Assembly (NCBI RefSeq): GCF_030409215.1
Contig: NZ_JAUFPL010000034.1
Span: 1 to 64,000, forward strand
Source of the DNA: Halomonas ramblicola
GTDB lineage: Bacteria; Pseudomonadota; Gammaproteobacteria; Pseudomonadales; Halomonadaceae
Length of the DNA stretch: 64,000 nt
Direction: 5' to 3'
A model generated the notes under the pieces. The model was not told the origin of the DNA. It saw only the letters and a program-made list of their open reading frames with translations, and ran no database searches. Positions 17,953 to 27,061 of the stretch are shown piece by piece. How positions within the stretch are numbered: the stretch's first letter is position 1; the number at the start of each line of letters is the position of its first letter. The translations under genes and the position numbers were made by a program.

Positions 17953-20304
17953 CTAGCGCTCCTTCTTGGCCTTGAGCAGGGCCGCGCCCAGCGCACCCAA
18001 CTGGTCGTCCTTGCCGCCGTCGGTGCGACCGCCGTCCCCCTTGCGCGGCGGCTTGCCGCCCTGGCGCTTCGGCCCCTCGCCGGTGCGGCGTGGCCGGCCG
18101 CCCTCCTCGCCCGGCTGGTCGTCCAGGCGCATGGTCAGGCCGATGCGCGCGCGCTCCAGGTCCACGCTCATCACCTTGACCTTGACGATGTCGCCGGCCT
18201 TGACCACCGAACGCGGGTCCTCGACGAACTTGCTGGAGAGCGCCGAGATGTGCACCAGGCCGTCCTGGTGGACGCCGATGTCGACGAAGGCGCCGAAGTG
18301 GGTGACGTTGGTCACGCTGCCCTCGAGGATCATGCCGGGCTCGAGGTCCTTGATATCCTCGACGCCCTCGCGGAACTCGGCGGCCTTGAACTCGGGGCGC
18401 GGGTCGCGGCCCGGCTTGTCGAGTTCGGCGAGGATGTCGGTGACGGTGGGCACGCCGAAGCGCTCGTCGGCGAAGTCGGCGGGCTTCACCGCCTTGAGGG
18501 TGGCGCTGTCGCCGATCAGGCCGGCCAGCGGGCGGCCGCTCCGCTCGGCGATGCGCTCCACCAGCGGGTAGGCCTCGGGGTGCACCGCGCTGGCGTCGAG
18601 TGGATTGTCGCCGCCCATGATGCGCAGGAAGCCGGCGCACTGCTCGAAGGTCTTGGGCCCCAGGCGGCTGACGTCGAGGAGCTGACGGCGGGTGGTGAAG
18701 GCGCCCGCGGCGTTGCGGCGGGAGACGATGGCCTCGGCCAGCGCCGGCGATAGGCCAGCGACCCGCGACAGCAGGGCGCTGGAGGCGGTGTTGAGGTCGA
18801 CGCCCACGGCGTTCACGCAGTCCTCGATCACCGTCTCCAGGCTGCGCGACAGCTGCACCTGGGAGACGTCGTGCTGGTACTGGCCCACGCCGATCGACTT
18901 GGGCTCGATCTTGACCAGCTCGGCGAGCGGGTCCTGCAGGCGGCGAGCGATGGAGACCGCCCCGCGGATGGTGACGTCGAGGTCGGGCAGTTCGCGGGAG
19001 GCGTACTCGGAGGCGGAATAGACCGAGGCGCCGGCCTCGCTGACCATCACCTTCGACAGCGCACGCCGGCCGGCGAAGGCCTTGACCAGGTCGCCGGCCA
19101 GCCGGTCGGTCTCGCGGCTGGCGGTGCCATTGCCCACGGCGATCAGCGCCACGTCGTGCTTCTCCACCAGCCTGGCCAGCTCGGCCAGGGAGGCGTCCCA
19201 GGCGTTGCGGGGGGCGTGGGGGTAGATGGTGGCATGCGCGAGGAACTGGCCGGTGGCATCCACCACCGCCACCTTGCAGCCGGTGCGCAGGCCGGGGTCG
19301 ATGGCCAGTGTGGCCTTCTGCCCCGCCGGGGCGGCCAGCAGCAGGTCCTTGAGGTTGGCGGCGAACACCCCGATGGCCTCCTGCTCGGCGCGCTCACGCA
19401 ACCTGCCCAGCAGCTCGGTCTCGAGGTGGGTGTAGAGCTTGACCCGCCAGGTCCAGCGCACCACGTCGCGCAGCCACCTGTCGGCGGGCCGGCCCTCGTC
19501 GCGGATATCGAAGTGGCGGGCGATGGTCACCTGGGCCGGGTGAATCGCCGCGTCCTCCTCGCCGGGCAGGCGGATCACCAGGGAGAGCACTCCCTCGTTG
19601 CGCCCCCGGAACATGGCCAGGGCGCGATGCGACGGCGCCTTGGCGAGCCGCTCGTCGTGCTCGAAGTAGTCGGAGAACTTGGCGCCCTCGCGCTCCTTGC
19701 CCTCGATCAACCGGGCGGAGAGTTCGCCCTCGCTCCACAGCCGCTCGCGCAGGCCGCCGACCAGTTCGGCGTCCTCGGCGAAGCGCTCCATCAGGATCTG
19801 GCGCGCGCCGTCGAGCGCCGCCTTGGCATCCGCGATGGCGGGAATGTCGCCCTCGGCCGCGCGAAGGTACTGCGCCGCCTCGGCCTCGGGCTCCAGGGTG
19901 GGATCGGCGAGCAGCGCCTCGGCCAGCGGCTCGAGCCCCGCCTCGCGAGCGATCTGGGCCTTGGTACGGCGCTTCTTCTTGTAGGGCAGGTAGAGGTCTT
20001 CCAGGCGCTGCTTGGTGTCGGCGGCGCGGATCTGTCCCTCGAGCTCGGGCGTCAGCTTGCCCTGCTCGTCGATGGTGGCGAGCACCGTCGCGCGGCGCTC
20101 CTCCAGTTCGCGCAGGTAGCCGAGGCGCTCCTCGAGGCTGCGCAGCTGGCTGTCGTCGAGCCCGCCGGTCACCTCCTTGCGATAGCGGGCGATGAAGGGC
20201 ACGGTCGCCCCGCCGTCGAGCAGTTCGACCGTGGCCGAGACCTGCTGGGGGCGAACGGAGAGTTCCTCGGCGAGGCGCGTGATGATGCGGTTGGTGGCGT
20301 CCAT
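17953..20304 (-). CDS. tex: Transcription accessory protein Tex (S1 RNA-binding)
   Basis: A 783-residue cytoplasmic nucleic-acid-binding protein that influences transcription fidelity and stress survival. Domains by eye: N-terminal helical region, with the family start [12 protein letters not shown] and [18 protein letters not shown]; a YqgF/RNase-H-like domain (about 325-450, [17 protein letters not shown]); a helix-hairpin-helix pair (about 500-560, [28 protein letters not shown]); and a C-terminal S1 domain (about 645-720, [32 protein letters not shown]). The tail is basic and low complexity. Monocistronic. Confidence 0.96.
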   Translation of the reverse strand: MDATNRIITRLAEELSVRPQQVSATVELLDGGATVPFIARYRKEVTGGLDDSQLRSLEERLGYLRELEERRATVLATIDEQGKLTPELEGQIRAADTKQRLEDLYLPYKKKRRTKAQIAREAGLEPLAEALLADPTLEPEAEAAQYLRAAEGDIPAIADAKAALDGARQILMERFAEDAELVGGLRERLWSEGELSARLIEGKEREGAKFSDYFEHDERLAKAPSHRALAMFRGRNEGVLSLVIRLPGEEDAAIHPAQVTIARHFDIRDEGRPADRWLRDVVRWTWRVKLYTHLETELLGRLRERAEQEAIGVFAANLKDLLLAAPAGQKATLAIDPGLRTGCKVAVVDATGQFLAHATIYPHAPRNAWDASLAELARLVEKHDVALIAVGNGTASRETDRLAGDLVKAFAGRRALSKVMVSEAGASVYSASEYASRELPDLDVTIRGAVSIARRLQDPLAELVKIEPKSIGVGQYQHDVSQVQLSRSLETVIEDCVNAVGVDLNTASSALLSRVAGLSPALAEAIVSRRNAAGAFTTRRQLLDVSRLGPKTFEQCAGFLRIMGGDNPLDASAVHPEAYPLVERIAERSGRPLAGLIGDSATLKAVKPADFADERFGVPTVTDILAELDKPGRDPRPEFKAAEFREGVEDIKDLEPGMILEGSVTNVTHFGAFVDIGVHQDGLVHISALSSKFVEDPRSVVKAGDIVKVKVMSVDLERARIGLTMRLDDQPGEEGGRPRRTGEGPKRQGGKPPRKGDGGRTDGGKDDQLGALGAALLKAKKER

Positions 20305-20371
20305 GACTTCCTGACTGGCAGCAACGAAAGATCGCGCAACGGTATCACAAGGCTGGCTGCTCCGGGAGCCG

Positions 20372-20438
20372 TAAGCGGGAAGGCAGCCTGTGGCCTCGCG
20401 TCAAGGTGCCAAGACCGCGTCGTAGGAGGGCAGCTCCC
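20372..20438. repeat. Degenerate REP-like element, copy D
   Basis: Contains GTAGGAGGGCAGCT (from 20422) and, upstream, GGAAGGCAGCCTGTGGCCTCGCG, which resemble the termini and core of copies A-C. It lies between tex and msrB, both on the minus strand. The copy is decayed and its borders are uncertain. Confidence 0.4.
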
Positions 20439-20440
20439 GG

Positions 20441-20938
20441 CTATGCCGGATGAAAGCTCAGCGCCAGGCCGTTGTTGCACCAGCGCAGGCCGGTGGGCTC
20501 GGGACCGTCCTCGAAGACGTGGCCCTGGTGGCCGCCGCAGCGGGCGCAGTGATACTCGGTACGCGGGAAGACCAGGAAGTAGTCGACGCTGGTCAGCAGG
20601 TGCCCTTCCACGTGCTCGAAGAAGCTGGGCCAGCCGGTGCCGGAGTCGTACTTCATGGCGCTGGTGAAGAGCAGCAGGTCGCAGCCGGCGCAGCGGTACT
20701 CACCCTCGCGGGTCTCCTTGTCCAGCGGACTGGAGAAGGCCGGCTCGGTGCCCTCCTCACGCAGGATCTCGTACTGCTCGGGGGTCAGCCGCTCGCGCCA
20801 CTCGGCGTCGCTGAGCTCCAGCGGCTCGATCCCGGGGGCGGCACTGAGCTCCGGCTTGGGGCGTGCACCGGCCAGCTTCGGTGCCAGGCCGACCAGGCCG
20901 CCCGCCCCCAGCAGTCCCAGGAAATGACGTCGTTGCAT
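20441..20938 (-). CDS. msrB: Peptide-methionine (R)-S-oxide reductase with Tat signal
   Basis: Reduces methionine-R-sulfoxide in proteins. The N-terminus MQRRHFLGLLGAGGLVGLAPKLAGA is a twin-arginine signal (RRHFLG), so the enzyme should act in the periplasm. The MsrB domain fills residues about 40-165: two zinc-type CxxC pairs (CAGC and CARC), SGTGWPSF, VDYFLVFPRTEYHC and the catalytic-Cys segment LRWCNNGLALSF. The more usual form of the last is RYCxNS, so the residues after the Cys are atypical. 165 residues. A methionine-sulfoxide repair enzyme folded in the cytoplasm before export would fit salt or oxidant stress. Confidence 0.92.
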   Translation of the reverse strand: MQRRHFLGLLGAGGLVGLAPKLAGARPKPELSAAPGIEPLELSDAEWRERLTPEQYEILREEGTEPAFSSPLDKETREGEYRCAGCDLLLFTSAMKYDSGTGWPSFFEHVEGHLLTSVDYFLVFPRTEYHCARCGGHQGHVFEDGPEPTGLRWCNNGLALSFHPA

Positions 20939-21016
20939 GACAAGCCTCCGCGGTGGATGTCCCGGTTCTCGCTACCCTTCCTACGCCTCGACCGGGGTCC
21001 GGATGCACGAGGAAAC

Positions 21017-21042
21017 GGGGGAAGGGCTTGCGCCCTTCCCCC
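21017..21042. terminator. Hairpin terminator after pckA
   Basis: Perfect 11-bp stem GGGGGAAGGGC (21017-21027) with GCCCTTCCCCC (21032-21042) and loop TTGC. It follows the pckA stop on the minus strand. The downstream minus-strand side reads GTTTCC, so the T-tract is weak. Confidence 0.65.
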
Positions 21043-21078
21043 ATTGTGACCATCGGCGATCGCGGCGGTTCGCCGGCC

Positions 21079-22632
21079 TCAGGTGAGGCCGGGACCGGCC
21101 TGGACGATGGCCGGGCTGACGCCCTCGAACTTCTTGAAGTTGTCGACGAACTTGGCGGCCAGCTCTTGGCGCTGGCGGTCATAGGCGGCCGGGTCGGCCC
21201 AGGTCTCGCGGGGGTCGAGCAGGCGGGAATCGACGCCGGGCACGGCGGTGGGCACGTCCAGGTTGAGCCCCGCGAGGCGCTTGGTCTCCACTTCGCGCAG
21301 CACGCCGGACTGGATGGCGTGGATGATGGCGCGGGTGGTGGGGATGGAGAAGCGCGCGCCGCCCTCGCCGTAGGCGCCGCCGGTCCAGCCGGTGTTGACC
21401 AGGTAGACCTGGGCGTCCTTCTCGGCCACCCGCTTGATCAGCAGGTCGGCGTACTCGCGCGCCGGGCGCGGGAAGAAGGGAGCGCCGAAGCAGGTGGAGA
21501 AGGTCGCCGCCAGGCCCTCGGAGGAGCCCATCTCGGTGGAGCCCACCTTGGCGGTGTAGCCGGACAGGAAGTGGTAGGCGGCGGCCTCCTTGGAGAGCAC
21601 CGAGACCGGCGGCAGCACGCCGGACATGTCGCAGGTCAGGAAGACGATGGCGTTGGGCTCGCCGGCGCGGTTCTCGGGCACTCGCTTGTCGACGTGCTCC
21701 AGCGGGTAGGCGGCCCGGGAGTTCTGGGTCAGGCTGTCGTCGGCGTAGTCGGGCTGGCGGCGGTCGTCGAGCACCACGTTCTCCAGCACGGTGCCGAAGC
21801 GGATGGCGTTCCAGATCACCGGCTCGTTCTTCTCGGAGAGGTCGATGCACTTGGCGTAGCAGCCGCCCTCCATGTTGAAGACGGTGCCCGGGCCCCAGCC
21901 ATGCTCGTCGTCGCCGATCAGGTAGCGGGCCGGGTCGGCGGACAGGGTGGTCTTGCCGGTGCCGGAGAGGCCGAAGAACAGGCAGGTCTCGCCATCCTCG
22001 CCGACATTGGCGCTGCAGTGCATGGGCAGCACGTCGGCCTCGGGCAGCAGGAAGTTCTGTACCGAGAACATCGCCTTCTTCATCTCGCCGGCGTAGCGCA
22101 TGCCGGCGATCAGCACCTTCTGCTGGGCGAAGTCGATGATCACGGTGCCGTCGGTGCCGGTGCCGTCGCGGGCCGGGTCACACTCGAAGCCGGCCGCGTT
22201 GAGAATGGTCCACTCGCCCTTGACGGCCGGGTTGTAGTCCTCGGGGCGCACGAACATGGTCCGCCCGAAGAGGTTCTGCCAGGCGGTCTCGGTGACCACC
22301 CGTACCGGCAGGTAGTGGGCCGGGTCGCTGCCCACGTGCAGCTCCGACACATAGTGCTCACGGCCCAGCAGGTAGTCCTCGACACGCGCCCAGAGGGCAT
22401 CGAACTTCTCGGCGTCGAACGGGCGGTTGACGCTGCCCCAGTCGATACGCTCGCTGGTGGAGGGCTCGTCGACGATGAAGCGATCCTTGGGGGAGCGACC
22501 GGTGCGCACGCCGGTGTTCACCACCAGGGCACCGTTGGTGGCCAGGCGGCCTTCGCCGCTGGCCACGGCACGCTCGATCAGTTCGGCGCCGCAGAGGTTG
22601 ACGTGGGCGTTGGGAGCTTGGGGTGTGGTCAT
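21079..22632 (-). CDS. pckA: Phosphoenolpyruvate carboxykinase (ATP)
   Basis: Converts oxaloacetate and ATP to PEP, the entry to gluconeogenesis. The 517-residue protein has the substrate loop [47 protein letters not shown] with the kinase-1a P-loop, the kinase-2 acids in [10 protein letters not shown], and [19 protein letters not shown]. It is the ATP-dependent form by length and the GLSGTGKTT motif. Upstream at 22822 lies a HexR-like palindrome, suggesting repression during glycolytic growth on sugars. Confidence 0.97.
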   Translation of the reverse strand: MTTPQAPNAHVNLCGAELIERAVASGEGRLATNGALVVNTGVRTGRSPKDRFIVDEPSTSERIDWGSVNRPFDAEKFDALWARVEDYLLGREHYVSELHVGSDPAHYLPVRVVTETAWQNLFGRTMFVRPEDYNPAVKGEWTILNAAGFECDPARDGTGTDGTVIIDFAQQKVLIAGMRYAGEMKKAMFSVQNFLLPEADVLPMHCSANVGEDGETCLFFGLSGTGKTTLSADPARYLIGDDEHGWGPGTVFNMEGGCYAKCIDLSEKNEPVIWNAIRFGTVLENVVLDDRRQPDYADDSLTQNSRAAYPLEHVDKRVPENRAGEPNAIVFLTCDMSGVLPPVSVLSKEAAAYHFLSGYTAKVGSTEMGSSEGLAATFSTCFGAPFFPRPAREYADLLIKRVAEKDAQVYLVNTGWTGGAYGEGGARFSIPTTRAIIHAIQSGVLREVETKRLAGLNLDVPTAVPGVDSRLLDPRETWADPAAYDRQRQELAAKFVDNFKKFEGVSPAIVQAGPGLT

Positions 22633-22821
22633 GTCGATTCCTGGGCCGTGGGCCGTGTTCTCTCTCGTGTGCCGAGCGTCGTCGGAGACGCGGAAACCAG
22701 GGGAGGCTGGTCGATCGCACCGTGCGGGTATCCCGTCTTCTGGTGGCGATCGCGCCGCGAAGGCCGCGCCATTATGGCAAAAAGGCCTGCCCCGGGAAAC
22801 GCCATTTTTAGGCGATATTCA

Positions 22822-22836
22822 TGTAGTTTTTCTACA
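22822..22836. promoter_or_regulatory. HexR-like operator upstream of pckA
   Basis: TGTAGTTTTTCTACA is a 15-bp dyad that fits the HexR consensus as I recall it (TGTARTWWWAYTACA) at all but one position. HexR controls central carbon genes, including pckA in Shewanella, and is released by KDPG. The site lies 190 bp upstream of the pckA start. No hexR gene is in the window. Confidence 0.5.
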
Positions 22837-22854
22837 ACATGCGGCATTTTCGCT

Positions 22855-22868
22855 ACAAGATTTCTTGT
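22855..22868. promoter_or_regulatory. Perfect palindrome upstream of pckA
   Basis: ACAAGATTTCTTGT is a 14-bp perfect dyad, 18 bp from the HexR-like site, in the 329-bp gap 22633-22961 between hslO and pckA. It may be a second operator or the short terminator of hslO. No known regulator was matched. Confidence 0.35.
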
Positions 22869-22961
22869 GCGGCGCAGCAAGGAAAGCCCGACGGGTGTCC
22901 GGCCCGCTAACGACTGGCCCCGCCATCGGGCGGGGCCAGTCATCGGCAACCGAGGTGGCGT

Positions 22962-23837
22962 TCAGTGCAGCACGGGGGGCGGCTCGTCGGAGGAGGCCAG
23001 CAACGCCTCGATCTCCGCGGCGGTGAAGGCGTAGCGGCTGTGGCAGAAGTGGCACTGGGTCTCGATGCCGCCCTGCTCTTCCAGCACCTGGCGCAGTTCC
23101 GCCTCGCCCAGGGTCAGCAGGGCGTCGGCGATGCGCTCCCGCGAGCAGGTGCAGCCGAAGCGCAGCGCCTTGGGCTCGAAGACCCGCACCGTCTCCTCGT
23201 GGTAGAGGCGGTGCAGCAGTTCGCGCGGCGCCAGGCTCAGCAGCTCCTCGCGCTTGACGGTGTCGGCCAGGTGGACGCTGCGCTCCCAGGCGTCGTGGTC
23301 CTGGTTGCGCGACTCGTCGGGCATGCGCTGCAGCAGCAGGCCGCCGGCATGCTGGCCGTCGGCGGCCAGCCACAGCCGGGTGGGCAGTTGCTCGGACTGG
23401 GCGAAATAGGCGGCCAGGCACCCCGCCAGGCTGTCGTGCTCCAGGGCGACGATGCCCTGGTAGCGGTGCCCCTCGCGGGGGTCCAGGGTGATCATGATCT
23501 GGCCCTGGCCGAGCAGCTCGCGGAAGCCGATGTCGTCGGCGGGCGCCTCGGCGCCTTCGGCCAGCCGGGCGATGGCGCGCAGCTCGCCGCCGGGGTTGGA
23601 CTCGGCCATCAGCAGGGCGAGGGCCCCGTCGCCGCGCACCTCGAGGCTCAGGGTGCCGTCGAGCTTCACGGTATCGGTGAGCAGCGCCACGGCGGCGAGC
23701 ATCTCGCCCAGCAGGTGGTTGACCGCCGGCGGGTAGTCGTGGCGGTCGAGCACCTCGGCGTAGGCCCGCTCGAGGGCCACGAGCTCGCCGCGGACATTGG
23801 TGTCGTCGAAGAGGAAACGCTGGATCTGGTCGGACAT
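22962..23837 (-). CDS. hslO: Redox-regulated chaperone Hsp33
   Basis: A 291-residue cytoplasmic holdase activated when oxidation releases zinc from four C-terminal Cys. They are present as FGCTCSRER (CxC) and [12 protein letters not shown] (CxxC). The N-terminus [30 protein letters not shown] is typical of the family. The start ATG 23837 is preceded by an AT-poor spacer with no strong ribosome site, but upstream residues have no family similarity. Downstream is pckA on the same strand, as in E. coli (hslO-pck). Confidence 0.96.
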   Translation of the reverse strand: MSDQIQRFLFDDTNVRGELVALERAYAEVLDRHDYPPAVNHLLGEMLAAVALLTDTVKLDGTLSLEVRGDGALALLMAESNPGGELRAIARLAEGAEAPADDIGFRELLGQGQIMITLDPREGHRYQGIVALEHDSLAGCLAAYFAQSEQLPTRLWLAADGQHAGGLLLQRMPDESRNQDHDAWERSVHLADTVKREELLSLAPRELLHRLYHEETVRVFEPKALRFGCTCSRERIADALLTLGEAELRQVLEEQGGIETQCHFCHSRYAFTAAEIEALLASSDEPPPVLH

Positions 23838-23871
23838 GGGGCTCGTATCGGGTCGTGAACGTGGGCGCATT

Positions 23872-24885
23872 CTAGCAGCCCCATCGCTTCCTGCGGATTC
23901 CTTGGCCCGGCAGGCGCTGGCGGTCGTGGGGACGCTCCAGGTCGAGGAGCGGGCCGCGCGGCACGATGCGCGTGGGGTTGATGGTGTCGTGGCTGTAGTA
24001 GTAGTGGCGCTTGATGTGGTCGAAGTCCACCGTCTCCTCGATGCCCGGCCACTGGTAGAGCTCGCGCAGGTAGTTCGCGAGGTTCGGGTAGTCCTCGATG
24101 CGCCTGAGGTTGCACTTGAAGTGGCCGTGGTAGACGGCGTCGAAGCGCACCAGGGTGGTGAACAGGCGGATGTCCGCCTCGGTGAGCCACTCGCCGGCCA
24201 GGTAGCGGTGCTCCGCCAGGCGCGACTCCATGCGATCCAGCGCCTCGAACAGCGCCACCACGTGCTTCTCGTAGACCCGCTGGTCGGTGGCGAAGCCGGC
24301 CTTGTAGACGCCGTTGTTGATGTGGTCGTAGACGTCGGCATTGACCGCCTCGATGGTCTCGCGCAGGTCCTCGGGATAGAGGTCCAGGCGGTTGCCGGTG
24401 AGGTCGTCGAAGGCGTCGTTGAAGATGCGCACCAGCTCCGCCGACTCGTTGTTGACGATGCGCCCTTCCTGCCGGTCCCACAGCACCGGCACGGTGACGC
24501 GGCCCGTGTAGTGGGGGTCGGTCAGGGTATAGAGCTGGCGGTGGTAGTCGATGCCGTTGATGGGGTCGCCGCTGGAGCCCTCCTCCACCCGGTAGCTCCA
24601 GCCCTGGTCGAGCATCAGCGGGCTGACATGGGAGACGCCGATCACGCCCTCGAGTCCCTTGAGCCGACGCAGGATCAGGGTGCGGTGTGCCCAGGGGCAG
24701 GCCAGGGAGACGTAGAGGTGGTAGCGGCCGTCCTCGGCGGGCCGTCCCGGCTGGCCGTCCGGGCCGGCCCCGCCATCGTGGGTCACCCAGTCGCGCAGTT
24801 GGGCGGACTCGCGCACGAACTCGCCGCCGTGCTTGTCGGTGTCGTACCACTGGTCGTGCCAGACGCCGTCGATCAACAGGCCCAT
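23872..24885 (-). CDS. Glutathionyl-hydroquinone reductase (GST Xi class)
   Basis: Reduces glutathionyl-hydroquinones back to hydroquinones, using GSH. The 337-residue length and the N-terminal GST motif [10 protein letters not shown], with the catalytic Cys, match the YqjG/PcpF class rather than ordinary 200-residue GSTs. Further support is the N-terminal [16 protein letters not shown], the [16 protein letters not shown] segment, and the C-terminal helical domain with [25 protein letters not shown]. It ends 34 bp upstream of hslO. Cytoplasmic. Confidence 0.92.
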   Translation of the reverse strand: MGLLIDGVWHDQWYDTDKHGGEFVRESAQLRDWVTHDGGAGPDGQPGRPAEDGRYHLYVSLACPWAHRTLILRRLKGLEGVIGVSHVSPLMLDQGWSYRVEEGSSGDPINGIDYHRQLYTLTDPHYTGRVTVPVLWDRQEGRIVNNESAELVRIFNDAFDDLTGNRLDLYPEDLRETIEAVNADVYDHINNGVYKAGFATDQRVYEKHVVALFEALDRMESRLAEHRYLAGEWLTEADIRLFTTLVRFDAVYHGHFKCNLRRIEDYPNLANYLRELYQWPGIEETVDFDHIKRHYYYSHDTINPTRIVPRGPLLDLERPHDRQRLPGQGIRRKRWGC

Positions 24886-24983
24886 GGTGCCTCCTCGGTT
24901 GGCGGATGCTTCCGCTCGCTGAATGGATCTGGCCCTAGCCTAGGGCGAAATGATCGACCTTTCAGCGCATATTCTGGGTCTTA

Positions 24984-25898
24984 TCATTCGACGCCATCGA
25001 ATCCATCCCCGGCGGGACAGCGTCGGGCCTCCCTCGCCAGGGCCTCGGCCAGGGCACGGGTGGCCGGCCCCGCGCGGTCGCGGTCGCGGTGGATCAGCTG
25101 CACCGGGATCTCGCGCAGCCCCCCGGCGGTGAGCGGCAGCGCCACCAGGCGACCGGCCGCCAGGGCCCCGCGAATGCGGGTCTCGGGCAACCAGGCGAAG
25201 CCCAGGCCGCGCTCCAGCATGTCGATGGAGGTCCCCAGGTGACTCAGGGTCCAGCGTTGCTCGGCCTTGAGCCAGCCGGAATCCATGGACTGGCGCAGCG
25301 CCGAGTCACGCACCACCAACTGGCGATGCTGCACCAGGTCGCGCAGGTCCAGCGGTCGCCCCAACCGGTGCAGGGGATGCTCGGGGTGGGCCACCGCCAC
25401 GAAGCGCACCATGACCAGCGACTCGCCGAGGAAGCCCTGGGCGGAGAGCCCCGAGATCACCAGGTCGGCGCTGCCGTCGTAGAGCATCTCGATGCCGCCG
25501 TTGAGCACCGTCTCGTGGAGCTGGACGCGCACATGGGGATAGGCCGCGGAGAAGGTCTCCAGGGCGCAGGCCAGGGCATCGGGCGGGAAGACCTGGTCGA
25601 CCGCCAGCACCACCTCGGCCTCCAGCCCCTCGGCCAGGCGGCCGGCCACGTCCTCCAGCGCCGCGGCGCCCTCGATCAGCTGGCGGGCGCGGCGCAGCAG
25701 CAGCTCGCCGGCCTCGGTGAGGCGCACCTGCCGCCCCACCGGCTCCAGGACCTGCACGCCGAGCTGCTCCTCGAGCTTGTGCACCGCATGGTTGAGGGTG
25801 GAGGGGCTCTTGTGGATCGCCTCGGCGGCGCGGGCGAAGCCGCCGTGATCGACCACCGCCGCCAGCATCTGCCATTGGGCCAGGGTGACGCGGGACAT
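24984..25898 (-). CDS. LysR-family transcriptional regulator
   Basis: A 304-residue regulator. The N-terminal winged helix-turn-helix is clear: LAQWQMLAAVVDHGGFARAAEAIHKSPSTLNHAVHKLEEQLGVQVLE, broken here as the FARAAEAIHKSPSTLNHAV recognition region. The remainder is a periplasmic-binding-protein-like effector domain. I chose ATG 25898 because GAGG lies 8 bp upstream; the frame is open further but without LysR similarity. It is divergent from the pirin gene with a 100-bp gap containing TTTTCGAAAA (25940-25949), a likely operator core, so it probably regulates pirin. Confidence 0.92.
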   Translation of the reverse strand: MSRVTLAQWQMLAAVVDHGGFARAAEAIHKSPSTLNHAVHKLEEQLGVQVLEPVGRQVRLTEAGELLLRRARQLIEGAAALEDVAGRLAEGLEAEVVLAVDQVFPPDALACALETFSAAYPHVRVQLHETVLNGGIEMLYDGSADLVISGLSAQGFLGESLVMVRFVAVAHPEHPLHRLGRPLDLRDLVQHRQLVVRDSALRQSMDSGWLKAEQRWTLSHLGTSIDMLERGLGFAWLPETRIRGALAAGRLVALPLTAGGLREIPVQLIHRDRDRAGPATRALAEALAREARRCPAGDGFDGVE

Positions 25899-25998
25899 TT
25901 CGAATTCCTCGAACGTGTAAGGCGAAACGTTGCGCTTAATTTTCGAAAAAAGCGTCCTAGAATGCCAGTCACACGGTGCAATTCGCAGGAGACACGCC

Positions 25999-26847
25999 AT
26001 GTCCCACTCCGCCACGCTCCGCCGGGTGGACCGGTTGCAGCCCAGCCAACCCAGCCAGGATGGCGATGGCGTCCAGATCCGCCGCATCCACGACTTCGGC
26101 GGCGGCCTGGATCCCTTCCTGATGCTCGACGAACTGGGTTCCGACCGCCCCGACGACTACCTCGGCGGCTTCCCGCCACACCCCCATCGCGGCATGCAGA
26201 CCCTGACCTACGTGATCCACGGCGGCCTGACCCACGAGGACCACCTGGGCCACTCGAGCACCATCCGCGCCGGGGACGCCCAGTGGATGCACACCGGCCG
26301 CGGCATCATCCACTCCGAGATGCCGCTCACCGACAGCCAGGGCCTGCATGGCTTCCAGCTATGGATCAACCTGGCGGCCGCGGAGAAACTCACCCCGGCC
26401 ACCTACCGAAACGTGCGCGCCGGGGAGATGCCACGCCTGGCCGGGGCGGGCAGCGAGCTGATCGCCCTGGGCGGCCACTGGCGACGCACCGACGGCGAAG
26501 GCGTCGAGGGCCCCCTGGACGCCCTGGCCGGTCGGGGGGCGGTGGCCCATGTACGCCTGGCGGCCGGGGCCGAGCTGGCACTGGACGTCGATGCCCCGAC
26601 CCTGCTGGCCTACGTCTTCGCCGGCGAACTCGACATCGGTGGCCGCACGGTACCCGCCGGCCACCTGGCGCGCCTGGGGCCAGGCTCGCGCCTGGCGTTG
26701 AGCGGCGGCGCCGGCGAGGCCCTGCTCCTGGCCGGCACGCCCCACGGCGAGCCCATCGCCCATTACGGCCCCTTCGTGATGAACCACCAGCACGAGCTCG
26801 AACAGGCCCTGCGCGACTACCGCGACGGCACCTTCACCGCCGATTGA
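25999..26847 (+). CDS. Pirin-family bicupin protein
   Basis: A 282-residue two-cupin protein. The metal site is in the N-terminal cupin: PPHPHRGMQTLTYV (two His), then HEDHLGHSS (His and an upstream Glu) and WMHTGRGIIHSEMP. Some bacterial pirins, such as E. coli YhhW, show quercetin 2,3-dioxygenase activity; others bind pyruvate dehydrogenase. Substrate here is unknown. The start is ATG 25999, with AGGAG at 25987-25991. Divergent from a LysR gene that is its likely regulator. Confidence 0.92.
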   Translation: MSHSATLRRVDRLQPSQPSQDGDGVQIRRIHDFGGGLDPFLMLDELGSDRPDDYLGGFPPHPHRGMQTLTYVIHGGLTHEDHLGHSSTIRAGDAQWMHTGRGIIHSEMPLTDSQGLHGFQLWINLAAAEKLTPATYRNVRAGEMPRLAGAGSELIALGGHWRRTDGEGVEGPLDALAGRGAVAHVRLAAGAELALDVDAPTLLAYVFAGELDIGGRTVPAGHLARLGPGSRLALSGGAGEALLLAGTPHGEPIAHYGPFVMNHQHELEQALRDYRDGTFTAD

Positions 26848-26936
26848 GTGCCCCTATCCGGCCGACGCAGGGGTTGATTTCCCCGCGCGCCTCGGTTCCA
26901 ATGCGTAGTTAGCAAACAGCGTTCTATCACGCTCCG

Positions 26937-26966
26937 GCCTCCTGGCGCACGCTCGGGAGGCTATTT
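26937..26966 (+). terminator. Probable terminator after pirin
   Basis: GCCTCC (26937-26942) pairs with GGAGGC (26956-26961) and is followed by TATTT. The stem is short. It lies 90 bp after the pirin stop and directly before the LexA-like box. Confidence 0.45.
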
Positions 26967-26982
26967 CTGTATGTATATACAG
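26967..26982. promoter_or_regulatory. LexA (SOS) box upstream of the M23 peptidase
   Basis: CTGTATGTATATACAG is a 16-bp dyad with the gammaproteobacterial LexA core CTGT-N8-ACAG. It differs from the E. coli optimum CTGTATATATATACAG at one internal base. It lies 79 bp upstream of the M23 peptidase ATG, a normal operator position. No other CTGT-N8-ACAG site was noticed near a gene start in the window. Confidence 0.6.
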
Positions 26983-27061
26983 CCTAGGCATATCCCGGCT
27001 CATGGGTTATGGTTTCGAAGCCTTTTTTTAATCTTTATCTATATTCACTGGCCATTTACCC

